DNA of 29,027 bases. It comes from a virus. Made by a program: the position numbers and the translations under genes. The first letter of the stretch is position 1; each line of letters opens with the position of its first letter. The notes beneath the pieces were generated by a model that was given only the letters and a program-made list of their open reading frames with translations, made no database searches and was not told the origin of the DNA. This document shows, in pieces, positions 1-5,692 of this stretch. Location: IMG/VR virus record IMGVR_UViG_3300033144_000447, positions 1-29,027 of that record; one strand, given 5' to 3'.

Positions 1-1
1 T

Positions 2-580
2 AGCGCAAATGACATATCTGAATATACCGCTATTGGATTATCTGGTTTTATCGCAGGTAACGACGCGACTAAAGCAGGTTTAGCGTTAGAAAGAACCGCT
101 AGTTTTGGTGTAGGGAAATTACACTTTTTAAATAACACCACTATAGATGACTCGGATATGACTCTAAGCGATTCTAGAATGGTTATAGATATAGACGGTA
201 ACGTAGGTGTTGGAACGACTAGTCCTACAGCTACTCTACATGTTGAGTCTGCAGATGATGCTCTTTTAAGATTGAAGTCTACAGATAATAAAGCTTACAT
301 AGCTTTATCAGATAATGATACTAACGGTTATATTTCATCTGAAAATTCAAAACTTTCTTTAGGAGCTAATATAGGTAGTAACGCTAATAACTTAAATATT
401 GATTTAACTAATAATAGAGTAGGTATTGGTACTAGTAGTCCTGCTTCAAAATTAGAAGTTGATGGTGGTGATATTGAAATAGATGATTCGGCAAGTGGTT
501 TAATATTAAGATCACCAGACGGAACAAGATATAGAGTAACAGTTGCAAACGGAGGAACGCTTTCAGTATCAGCAGTATAA
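2..580 (+). CDS. Phage fibre/adhesin, C-terminal part (partial)
   Basis: The reading frame is open from the first bases of the window, so only the last 192 residues are seen and the true start lies upstream. An internal ATG at 158 is not the start, because the codons before it read as the same kind of protein. Two GVGTTSP / GIGTSSP motifs, followed by short beta-rich LHVE/LEVDGG stretches, are the repeat type found in trimeric phage fibres and adhesins. The protein ends in a short Ser/Gly/Val tail without a chaperone domain. Role (inferred): adsorption fibre or fibre tip. It lies just upstream of the lysis cassette, and a promoter motif follows its stop. Confidence is good for the fibre class, low for exact position in the virion. 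Confidence 0.65.
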   Translation, partial: SANDISEYTAIGLSGFIAGNDATKAGLALERTASFGVGKLHFLNNTTIDDSDMTLSDSRMVIDIDGNVGVGTTSPTATLHVESADDALLRLKSTDNKAYIALSDNDTNGYISSENSKLSLGANIGSNANNLNIDLTNNRVGIGTSSPASKLEVDGGDIEIDDSASGLILRSPDGTRYRVTVANGGTLSVSAV

Positions 581-597
581 TAATTAAAAATATAAAT

Positions 598-605
598 TAT
601 CTTTG
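598..605 (+). promoter_or_regulatory. Bacteroidetes -7 promoter element TATCTTTG
   Basis: TATCTTTG matches the TAnnTTTG -7 consensus of Bacteroidetes sigma factors. It lies in the only gap between the fibre gene and the lysis cassette. I see no clear -33 TTG. The element ends 5 nt before the ATG at 611, so the transcript would be nearly leaderless. Confidence 0.6.
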
Positions 606-610
606 TAAAT

Positions 611-1024
611 ATGAAATTTAATAGCAAAAAAACTACTGAAGAAATTTTAGCTCAAATAGAAATTGATAAAATTAATGCTAAAAGCACAGCTAAAGAAATT
701 GCTTCAAAGCATTTAGGTAAGCACGGAATTAATTACATAACTATACTAGTTGTAATTGGAGTTATTAGTTCTCAGTTTTTAGAAGGAGGAGCCTTAACAG
801 CGGTAATAGGTCTTGTTTCTACAGCTGCAATGGCCTTAATAGGTATTTTACAACACATAGTTGGTGCTAAGGAAAAAGAAGAAAAACCAGAACTAGAAAT
901 AATTAAAAGTTTGATTAAAGAACTTTCTGATAAAGAAGATGATCCTATGCAAGTAGATGTGACTGATACAGACGTTACAGTTACTAAAGGAGAAAGTAAA
1001 GTAACTGCAAGCAAAAAGAAATAA
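611..1024 (+). CDS. Two-TM membrane protein, candidate holin
   Basis: This 137-residue protein has a charged N-terminal helix (about 1-38), two adjacent hydrophobic segments (about 41-58 and 62-84) joined by a short Glu-Gly-Gly turn, and a long charged, Glu/Lys/Asp-rich tail ending in three lysines. Two TM hairpins with charged ends fit a class II holin or an accessory lysis membrane protein. It is first in the lysis cassette, directly after a promoter motif, and its stop is one base from the ATG of the next gene. A better family match to a holin exists at 3535-3948, so this one could be an antiholin or another membrane effector. The function is inferred from topology and position only. Confidence 0.45.
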   Translation: MKFNSKKTTEEILAQIEIDKINAKSTAKEIASKHLGKHGINYITILVVIGVISSQFLEGGALTAVIGLVSTAAMALIGILQHIVGAKEKEEKPELEIIKSLIKELSDKEDDPMQVDVTDTDVTVTKGESKVTASKKK

Positions 1025-1025
1025 G

Positions 1026-1340
1026 ATGGCACATAAGATAGGTGAAGAAACAGAAGTAAGACTTGATATAAAAACAATAGCAATTATAATAGGGTTTACT
1101 ATTTCTTTAGCTACAACTTATTTAACGCTTTCGGCTGCAGTATCTAAAAACACCGAAGATGTTGTTGCATTAAAAGAAAACTCTGTAAACCCAATTGAGT
1201 TTCAATATAAAGATGAACTAGTGAGATCAACAGTAAAAAGATTAGAGGAAAAGCAAGATGTATTAGGAGATGATATAAGTGAAATAAAAGATCAGCTTTC
1301 TAAAATTGACGAAAGACTTTATCAAATAAGTAAAAAGTAG
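1026..1340 (+). CDS. Single-TM coiled-coil protein, spanin-like
   Basis: This 104-residue protein has one hydrophobic segment (about residues 17-40) followed by a hydrophilic region whose last 40 residues (KRLEEKQDVL...KIDERLYQI) have heptad spacing typical of a coiled coil. A short N-terminus, one TM and a long coiled-coil ectodomain is the architecture of inner-membrane spanins and of XhlA-like lysis accessory proteins. No partner lipoprotein with a lipobox was found next to it, so a two-component spanin is not proven. The gene starts one base after the previous stop, and its own stop abuts the next ATG, indicating one operon. Confidence 0.4.
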   Translation: MAHKIGEETEVRLDIKTIAIIIGFTISLATTYLTLSAAVSKNTEDVVALKENSVNPIEFQYKDELVRSTVKRLEEKQDVLGDDISEIKDQLSKIDERLYQISKK

Positions 1341-1664
1341 ATGAGATCTGCAATAATTATTTTTTTTATAACATGTTTTAGTTTTGCTCAAACTGATATA
1401 GAAATAATTCAATTCAGCGCTTCGTTTGTTATAGACAACGAAATTTCTTTAAAAAAATTTAAATATCAGACTAGAACTATTTATATGTCTGAGAACCCAG
1501 ATAAATTCAAAAAACATAAACTTAAATATATTCCTACTGTTATATTATTATATAATGGAGAAGAATATCATAGAGTAGAATCAGGGATATCATTAAAATT
1601 ACCCGAGGACACAATCAATCAAATCGAAGATAAAATTGATGAAATAATCGAAAGTAAATTTTAA
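1341..1664 (+). CDS. Exported thioredoxin-fold protein lacking the CxxC active site
   Basis: This 107-residue protein starts with a signal peptide (residues 1-16, ITCFSFA|QTD), so the mature protein should be periplasmic. The body follows the thioredoxin layout: a strand IEIIQFSASF where thioredoxins have VDFWAxWC, and later the cis-Pro strand YIPTVILLYNGEE followed by R-x-ESG. The catalytic Cys pair is absent; the only Cys is in the signal peptide, so it cannot act as a classical disulfide oxidoreductase. There is no lipobox. It begins immediately after the previous stop and precedes the outer-membrane protein gene by 7 nt. A folding, scaffolding or partner-binding role in the envelope is inference. 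The fold call rests on motif spacing. Confidence 0.55.
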   Translation: MRSAIIIFFITCFSFAQTDIEIIQFSASFVIDNEISLKKFKYQTRTIYMSENPDKFKKHKLKYIPTVILLYNGEEYHRVESGISLKLPEDTINQIEDKIDEIIESKF

Positions 1665-1671
1665 AGATAAT

Positions 1672-2847
1672 ATGAAACAAATAACAACTATTATATTAGT
1701 TCTAGGCTTATGCTGGAACTTAAATTCTCAAAACAAAAAAGATAATATATTTAACAAGTTATTTAAATATAGCACTCTGTATGTAGCTGGTAATATAGAC
1801 AATCCAAAAGAAAATGTAAAAGATTATTTTGTAAGAACAAATCCTGATGGTAATTTGTATGCTCCGCCGGTAGTGGTAGACGGCACTGATTATTATGATT
1901 TCGATTATCGATATGGCATAGGGATACGCAAACTAGCAAGATTTGATTATGAAATTAAAAGTAAACATTATTATGATGGCACAGAAAATAATATTGGATT
2001 ATCTGCAACCAACTCCTCTGTAAATGGTTTGGAATATACTTTTCATTATGAAAAAGAAAGATCAAGAGATGAAGTGTTTACCAATCATAGATATTTTTTA
2101 AAACACAGTGGTAAACACCATGTCATAAAACTAGAGAGTAGAAAACAAGGTAGAGTCGATTTTAATTATAAAGCTGCAGAAGTTAGAGCAAAATTACCAA
2201 TAGGTAAAAAGTTAAGTATTTCTGTAGGCGCAATCTTAAGAACTCATGATCGTCCTTATGGATATAACCCGGTTGAAATATGGTTAAATGAAACTGACGA
2301 AAATGGTTGGCCAGTAAATCCATGGTACTCATTAGGTTTTGATTATGGATATGATGATATATACTACACTCAAGAAGATGAAAGTGGAAATGAAATATCC
2401 GACTGGTATTGGATTAATCCTGATGGAGAAATTATAGCTAATACAGATTTGGAATTTAGAGATACAGTTTTTGCTGATTTAATGAATAGGTATAACCAAG
2501 AGATTTGGAATGATCTTGATGCTTTTGGAGTAGTTAGTCCAATCATAGGTTTTGACGTATATCATTATAAAAGAAACTTCTGGATACATGCATTTGGTTC
2601 TTACTTACTACCTTATCATAAATATGTTAAAGGAGATTTAGATTTTAGCTATTTAAATAGAAACAACTGGGGCTTAGGTGGATTAATTGAAAACGCTAAT
2701 CTTGAGCAGTGGGAAGACTATCAAGCAGGAATTTCTTTCGGATGGAAATTATCAAAAAGTTTAGGTATATTTGTTGAAACCGAATATACAAAGTTTTGGG
2801 ATTCTAAAATATATCAATCGTCTGTTGGGTTTAACATTAGACTGTAA
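1672..2847 (+). CDS. Exported beta-rich protein, predicted outer-membrane beta-barrel
   Basis: This 391-residue protein has a signal peptide (about 1-19, cut near NLNS|QNKKD). The Cys at residue 14 is not in a lipobox. The mature part lacks hydrophobic helices and alternates polar and aromatic residues in strands (for example FDYRYGIGIRKLARFDYEIK and KLSISVGAILRTHD), separated by loops rich in D, N, G, W and Y. It ends in a strand SSVGFNIRL at the very C-terminus, as bacterial outer-membrane barrels do. I recognise no enzyme motif. It sits between the thioredoxin-fold gene and the endolysin, and its last base overlaps the next ATG. Possible roles are outer-membrane disruption during lysis, receptor masking or superinfection exclusion; none is shown by the sequence. 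Confidence 0.5.
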   Translation: MKQITTIILVLGLCWNLNSQNKKDNIFNKLFKYSTLYVAGNIDNPKENVKDYFVRTNPDGNLYAPPVVVDGTDYYDFDYRYGIGIRKLARFDYEIKSKHYYDGTENNIGLSATNSSVNGLEYTFHYEKERSRDEVFTNHRYFLKHSGKHHVIKLESRKQGRVDFNYKAAEVRAKLPIGKKLSISVGAILRTHDRPYGYNPVEIWLNETDENGWPVNPWYSLGFDYGYDDIYYTQEDESGNEISDWYWINPDGEIIANTDLEFRDTVFADLMNRYNQEIWNDLDAFGVVSPIIGFDVYHYKRNFWIHAFGSYLLPYHKYVKGDLDFSYLNRNNWGLGGLIENANLEQWEDYQAGISFGWKLSKSLGIFVETEYTKFWDSKIYQSSVGFNIRL

Positions 2848-3077
2848 TGAATAAAATCCCTAAAGATAAGTTATTACACTTTTTTTGGGGAGGAATAACT
2901 GCCTTTCCTCTTATATATATATTCTCTATTTATGGATTTATATTTTCATTAACTTTGTACGCAGGAAAGGAAATTGTTTATGACTGGTATATGAGCAAAG
3001 GAAATCCTGAATTTATGGACTTTTTATATTCTAGTATACCAGCAATTTTTTATTTAATATTAAAATTAAATATATGA
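2847..3077 (+). CDS. Small multi-TM protein of the lysis cassette
   Basis: This 76-residue protein is mostly hydrophobic, with about three membrane segments. It contains the pattern DKLLHFFWGG near the N-terminus, GKEIVYDW in the middle, and GNPEFMDFLYSSIPA near the end. K-LHF-G, KE-x-x-D and D residues placed in or beside membrane helices suggest a conserved polar site and recall small VanZ/YfiM-like membrane proteins of phages; that resemblance is from memory. The start overlaps the preceding stop by one base (TAATG), and the stop overlaps the endolysin start (ATGA). It may be a holin-type or envelope-remodelling accessory protein; the function is unknown. Confidence 0.45.
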   Translation: MNKIPKDKLLHFFWGGITAFPLIYIFSIYGFIFSLTLYAGKEIVYDWYMSKGNPEFMDFLYSSIPAIFYLILKLNI

Positions 3078-3538
3078 AGAGAATTAGTAAGCATATAACA
3101 TACGCTGAAGCTATACATTCAAATACAGCTAAAAGATGCGGAATAGAAAATACACCTAATGAAGAGCAAACTAAAAATATGATAGAGTTGGCAGAAAAAA
3201 TTTTTGAACCTTTAAGGTTGTGGGTAGGAGGCCCAATAAAAATAACTAGCATGTTTAGATCTGAAAATTTAAATAAAGCTTTAAACGGGGCGTCTTCCAG
3301 CCAACATTGCAAAGGTATGGCAATGGACATTGATGATGTATATGGATGTAAGACTAATAAACAAATGTTTGACTGGATAAGGTCTCATTGTAATTTTGAT
3401 CAATTAATATGGGAGTTTGGTGATGATGACAATCCGGCATGGATACACGTAAGTTATCAAGGAGAAGGTAAAAACAGAAATAGAGTTTTACTTGCTGAAA
3501 AAGAATTTGGTAAAACTATATATAAAATAATTAAATGA
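3074..3538 (+). CDS. M15-family zinc peptidase endolysin
   Basis: This 154-residue protein carries the full motif set of the peptidase M15 (D-Ala-D-Ala carboxypeptidase-like) fold. SMFRS is at 59-63. SQHCKGMAMDID holds zinc ligands H78 and D85. LIWEF carries the likely catalytic E114, and WIHVSY has the third zinc ligand, H125. The length is typical of single-domain phage M15 endolysins, and there is no signal peptide. Known role of the family: it cuts peptide bonds in peptidoglycan cross-bridges or stems. It needs a holin for access, which fits the overlapping holin gene downstream (ATGA at 3535-3538). The upstream junction is also an ATGA overlap, so translation is probably coupled. Confidence 0.9.
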   Translation: MKRISKHITYAEAIHSNTAKRCGIENTPNEEQTKNMIELAEKIFEPLRLWVGGPIKITSMFRSENLNKALNGASSSQHCKGMAMDIDDVYGCKTNKQMFDWIRSHCNFDQLIWEFGDDDNPAWIHVSYQGEGKNRNRVLLAEKEFGKTIYKIIK

Positions 3539-3948
3539 GTAAAAAAAAATCTTTCAAGGATACTGGAGTCGGAAAATTTTTATTAAATAAAATTCCAGGT
3601 ATAGTAGGTGATATAGCTAATGACACTCCTGTGGGGTCAGTAATTAAAGCTATAATCGGGGGTAGTGACATGAGTGCTGAAGACAAACATATTGCTCTTG
3701 AAAAATTAAAAATAGAAGAAGCTGAAATGGAAGCGATTACACGAAGATGGGAATCAGATGGAAAAAGCGGATGGCTTACAGCAAATGTTAGACCTCTAAC
3801 TTTAATATTTTTTTCTATTGCTTATGTAATAGGATGGTATTGGGGATTAGAATTAAATTCAATATCAGGTGTTTTGACTATAATAATAGGAAGTTATTTT
3901 GGAAGTCGTGGAATTGAAAAAGTAATGGGTAATAATAAACATAAATAA
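3535..3948 (+). CDS. Holin, 3-TM (gene-transfer-agent type)
   Basis: This 137-residue protein has an amphipathic N-terminal region, a charged helix (about 47-72) and the hallmark SGWLTANVRPLTL at 78-90, followed by two strong membrane helices (about 88-104 and 108-123) and a basic tail. The R-x-W ... D ... W-L-T-x-N-V-R-P-L-T pattern is that of the 3-TM holin family first defined in gene-transfer agents. It would form the inner-membrane lesions that let the M15 endolysin reach the cell wall. It overlaps the endolysin by four bases, the usual lysis-pair arrangement, and ends the larger genes of the cassette. Function is known for the family; its timing here is not shown. Confidence 0.8.
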   Translation: MSKKKSFKDTGVGKFLLNKIPGIVGDIANDTPVGSVIKAIIGGSDMSAEDKHIALEKLKIEEAEMEAITRRWESDGKSGWLTANVRPLTLIFFSIAYVIGWYWGLELNSISGVLTIIIGSYFGSRGIEKVMGNNKHK

Positions 3949-3950
3949 TA

Positions 3951-4109
3951 ATGGCAAAAAAAGGTAGAACAAAAGGTAACAAAATATGTCCCGCTGGAAT
4001 AGCTTGGGCAAAAAGAACTTTTGATACATATCCGTCAGCGTATGCGAATATGGCAGCAAGTAAATATTGTAAAGACCCTAATTACGCTAAGAAAGCAAAA
4101 AAGAAATAA
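3951..4109 (+). CDS. Small basic Cys-containing protein (52 aa)
   Basis: An ATG two bases after the holin stop opens a 52-codon frame ending in TAA at 4107-4109. The product is very basic (12 Lys, 2 Arg against 2 Asp). It has a central ordered-looking stretch AWAKRTFDTYPSAYANMAAS and two cysteines (KICP and KYCK) about 26 residues apart, then a Lys-rich tail. I recall similar W-A-K-R-x-F-x-Y-P-S-A-Y-A-N proteins in uncultured marine phages, always unannotated. Nucleic-acid binding or Cys-based metal binding is plausible but only inferred from composition. It is the first of six consecutive small basic genes. Confidence 0.65.
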   Translation: MAKKGRTKGNKICPAGIAWAKRTFDTYPSAYANMAASKYCKDPNYAKKAKKK

Positions 4110-4111
4110 TT

Positions 4112-4228
4112 ATGGATGCAAAAAAATTAAAACAAATAGCGTCAGAGCTTAGAAAAGCTTCTGCTATGCACAAAGGACAAGCAGCAAAAATAGACAAGAT
4201 GCTTAAATCAATAAAGAAAAAGAAATGA
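4112..4228 (+). CDS. Very small basic helical protein (38 aa)
   Basis: The frame runs from ATG 4112 (two bases after the previous stop) to TGA 4226-4228, giving 38 residues. Twelve are Lys and the protein ends in four consecutive lysines (net charge about +10). The sequence is alpha-helix-like (KKLKQIASELRKASAMHKGQ) with regular hydrophobic spacing, so an amphipathic helix pair is likely. The stop overlaps the next start as ATGA. This tight spacing on both sides, and codon use like that of its neighbours, argue that it is a real gene despite its size. Function unknown. Confidence 0.6.
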   Translation: MDAKKLKQIASELRKASAMHKGQAAKIDKMLKSIKKKK

Positions 4229-4371
4229 GTAAATTAGCAAAAGGTAATAGACCTAGAATTAAAAATGGAAAAAACAATTTAGGATTACAAAGTGTAATCC
4301 ACGGAATAGATAATAACCCAGCAATAACAGCAGCTGATCCAAAAGCTAAGTTTATTGCAAAAAATAAATAA
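4225..4371 (+). CDS. Small basic protein (48 aa)
   Basis: ATG 4225 overlaps the previous TGA by four bases, and the frame closes with TAA at 4369-4371. The 48-residue product has 8 Lys and 2 Arg against 2 Asp. It begins SKLAKGNRPRIKNGK and then has a short less charged part (LGLQSVIHGIDNNPAI) before a Lys-containing tail. There is no membrane segment, cysteine or known motif. It is supported by ATGA coupling, by position in a run of similar genes and by shared composition. It may be a minor virion or DNA-associated protein, but no function can be read from it. Confidence 0.55.
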   Translation: MSKLAKGNRPRIKNGKNNLGLQSVIHGIDNNPAITAADPKAKFIAKNK

Positions 4372-4373
4372 TT

Positions 4374-4529
4374 ATGCCAACAGTAAAATATACATGTCCA
4401 GATTCAGGAAAATCAATGACTAGAACTTTCCCTTACAATGCAGTAGGAAAAGCGCAAGCAGAAGAATTTTCAAAATTAATGAAAGGAAATAAAAAAAATA
4501 ATCCTAATAGATACTCAAAAGGTTATTAA
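4374..4529 (+). CDS. Small basic protein (51 aa), conserved in marine phages
   Basis: The frame runs from ATG 4374 to TAA 4527-4529, and that stop shares a base with the next ATG (TAATG). The 51 residues start PTVKYTCPDSGKSMTRTFPY and end in a basic, Asn-rich tail KNNPNRYSKGY. A lone Cys in CPDSGK looks like half of a zinc-ribbon knuckle but has no partner in the chain. I recall this T-F-P-Y-N-x-x-G-K-A-Q-A pattern from unannotated small proteins of uncultured marine phages. The net charge is about +7. Function unknown; it belongs to the basic mini-gene cluster. Confidence 0.6.
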   Translation: MPTVKYTCPDSGKSMTRTFPYNAVGKAQAEEFSKLMKGNKKNNPNRYSKGY

Positions 4530-4780
4530 TGGGAGAATTAAAAAAATGGGTTAAACAAAAATGGGTTCGAATTGGTACCGATGGTAAAATCAAAGGAGCT
4601 TGTGGTACAAGCAAAAATAAAAAGAACCCTGATAGATGTTTACCCTTAGCTAAAGCTAAATCTATGACTAAAGCTGAAAGAGCTAAGACAGCTCGTAAGA
4701 AAAAAGCAGCAGGTCGTAAAGGTAAAACAGTAGTTGCAAATACAAAAAGAGGAAGGGTAACTAAAAAATACACGAAATGA
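4529..4780 (+). CDS. Small basic protein with KWVRIGTDGKIKG motif (83 aa)
   Basis: This 83-residue, Lys/Arg-rich protein has an N-terminal domain with the pattern K-W-V-R-I-G-T-D-G-K-I-K-G-x-C-G-T, then N-P-D-R-C-L-P, and S-M-T-K-A-E-R-A. Its second half is almost wholly basic (ARKKKAAGRKGKTV). I recognise this W-V-R-I-x-x-x-G-K-I-x-G-x-C-G type from phages and large algal viruses, where it is an uncharacterised family. Two Cys may pair or bind metal. The start overlaps the preceding stop (TAATG). The charged tail resembles DNA-condensing proteins, but binding is only inferred. The 123-codon frame on the opposite strand is a shadow of this gene. Confidence 0.7.
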   Translation: MGELKKWVKQKWVRIGTDGKIKGACGTSKNKKNPDRCLPLAKAKSMTKAERAKTARKKKAAGRKGKTVVANTKRGRVTKKYTK

Positions 4781-4798
4781 ATGTGATAAAAGAAGAGT

Positions 4799-5092
4799 AT
4801 GGCAGTAAGTAAAAAAAACATGAAGTGTAATGCGGTTCGTCCAAGCACAAGACCGGGTAAAAAGAAAATGGTCAAAGCTTGTGAGGGAGGTAAAGAAAAA
4901 CTAATTCATTTTGGAGCTAAAGGTTATGGACATAATTATTCTGCGGCAGCAAGAAAAAGCTTTAGAGCTAGACATAAGTGTGGTACAGCAAAATCAAAAC
5001 TAACTGCTAGGTATTGGGCGTGTAAAAAATTGTGGGCAGGAAAAGGCGGTAGCACCAAGTCTTCCCCTAAAAATAAACAAGGAAAATATTAG
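4799..5092 (+). CDS. Basic protein resembling a small giant-virus family (97 aa)
   Basis: This 97-residue basic protein contains RPSTRPGKKKMVKAC at the N-terminus, then KLIHFGAKGYGHNYS, a central FRARHKC, and YWACKKLWAGKGG before a Lys/Ser tail. R-P-S-x-R-x-G-K-K-x-M-V-K ... I-H-F-G-A-x-G-Y ... R-H ... W ... L-W matches my recollection of an uncharacterised family in nucleocytoplasmic large DNA viruses and marine phages. Four cysteines (C9, C28, C61 and C75) and several His are present, so metal binding is possible. It closes the basic mini-gene cluster 18 bases after the previous gene and just before a promoter motif. Function unknown. Confidence 0.7.
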   Translation: MAVSKKNMKCNAVRPSTRPGKKKMVKACEGGKEKLIHFGAKGYGHNYSAAARKSFRARHKCGTAKSKLTARYWACKKLWAGKGGSTKSSPKNKQGKY

Positions 5093-5100
5093 TATCTTTG
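5093..5100 (+). promoter_or_regulatory. Bacteroidetes -7 promoter element TATCTTTG
   Basis: TATCTTTG fits TAnnTTTG exactly and begins on the base after the stop of the basic mini-gene cluster. It lies 30 nt upstream of the first fibre gene of the downstream cluster. The leader that follows is A/T-rich. No clear -33 TTG was seen. Confidence 0.6.
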
Positions 5101-5117
5101 TAAAATAAACAAATATT

Positions 5118-5138
5118 AAATAAATAAACAATGGCAAT
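5118..5138 (+). repeat. Leader plus start-codon direct repeat, copy 1
   Basis: The 13-nt A-rich leader AAATAAATAAACA and the first eight coding bases (ATGGCAAT) recur without mismatch at 5672-5692, in front of the next fibre gene. Downstream the two genes stay similar (GACAAAAATTTCA-type codons), so the repeat marks a duplicated 5' cassette. Confidence 0.7.
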
Positions 5139-5667
5139 TATACCTAACGCACAAAAATTTCATACAGTCTCATCTACTGTAGATACAACTGACAGAGGAT
5201 CAGCAGAATTTCAATCTCAGAGAGAAGTCTATACAATGCAAGATATTATCGATAGTATTCCTGCGGGCAGTTCAACAGATTTAAAAAATTTAACAGTAAC
5301 ATTATCAGCCGCTCAACTACTTAGTTTGAATGGAGGTGCAGAAATTGAGCTTATTCCGGCACCAGGCGCAAATAAAGTAATAGTAGTGGAAAATGTTATT
5401 CAGTTTTTAGATTTTAATTCAGTAGCATATAATTTTGCAGGAGCTTTAGGTCAAGTTGTTCAATTTAAACAAGGCGCTGATTTGGGAACTGGTTTAGATT
5501 TGTTCAATTTGAATTCTGCAGCGGATAAACTGGCATCAGGTAACACTGGGACAGACCCTTCAATTAATACAAGTGTTAGTGTACAATCAACTTCTGGAAT
5601 AACAGTATCGCAAGGAGATTCTACTCTAAAGTTTTCCTTTTTGTATAGAGAAATAAATTTAGCTTAA
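5131..5667 (+). CDS. Small fibre/adhesin-like virion protein
   Basis: This 178-residue protein has an N-terminal cassette (about 1-42: MAIIPNAQKFHT...REVYTMQDII) shared with the following 487-residue fibre protein. Its C-terminal domain (54-178) contains LSAAQLLSL...IELIPAPGANKVIVVE. The same domain ends the 650-residue protein at 7440-9392, where it reads NVIAAPGAGKLVVVD. In many phages this IPAPGAGK domain forms small beta-rich virion decorations or fibre heads; that is family knowledge recalled from memory. The shared N-terminus probably docks both proteins at the same virion site. It follows a promoter motif and an A-rich leader. A short head fibre or decoration is the best guess. Confidence 0.6.
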   Translation: MAIIPNAQKFHTVSSTVDTTDRGSAEFQSQREVYTMQDIIDSIPAGSSTDLKNLTVTLSAAQLLSLNGGAEIELIPAPGANKVIVVENVIQFLDFNSVAYNFAGALGQVVQFKQGADLGTGLDLFNLNSAADKLASGNTGTDPSINTSVSVQSTSGITVSQGDSTLKFSFLYREINLA

Positions 5668-5671
5668 CTAA

Positions 5672-5692
5672 AAATAAATAAACAATGGCAAT
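5672..5692 (+). repeat. Leader plus start-codon direct repeat, copy 2
   Basis: Identical to 5118-5138, covering the last 13 leader bases and the first eight coding bases of the 487-residue fibre gene. There is no separate promoter motif here, so this gene is probably read from the promoter at 5093. Confidence 0.7.

Noticed and set aside
158-580. ATG 158 as the start of the first fibre gene
   Set aside because: The frame is open upstream to base 2 and encodes similar fibre-type sequence, so the gene is simply cut by the window edge.
328-627. 99-codon frame on the - strand
   Set aside because: It lies opposite the fibre gene end and has no leader or neighbour on that strand. All accepted genes read on +.
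2950-2957. TAACTTTG inside the small membrane protein gene
   Set aside because: It fits the promoter pattern but lies within a coding frame, over 100 nt from the next start; one match in AT-rich coding DNA is expected by chance.
4504-4875. 123-codon frame on the - strand
   Set aside because: Antisense of Lys-rich genes (AAA codons give TTT), which produces long Phe/Leu-rich frames by chance; the + strand proteins have recognisable motifs.
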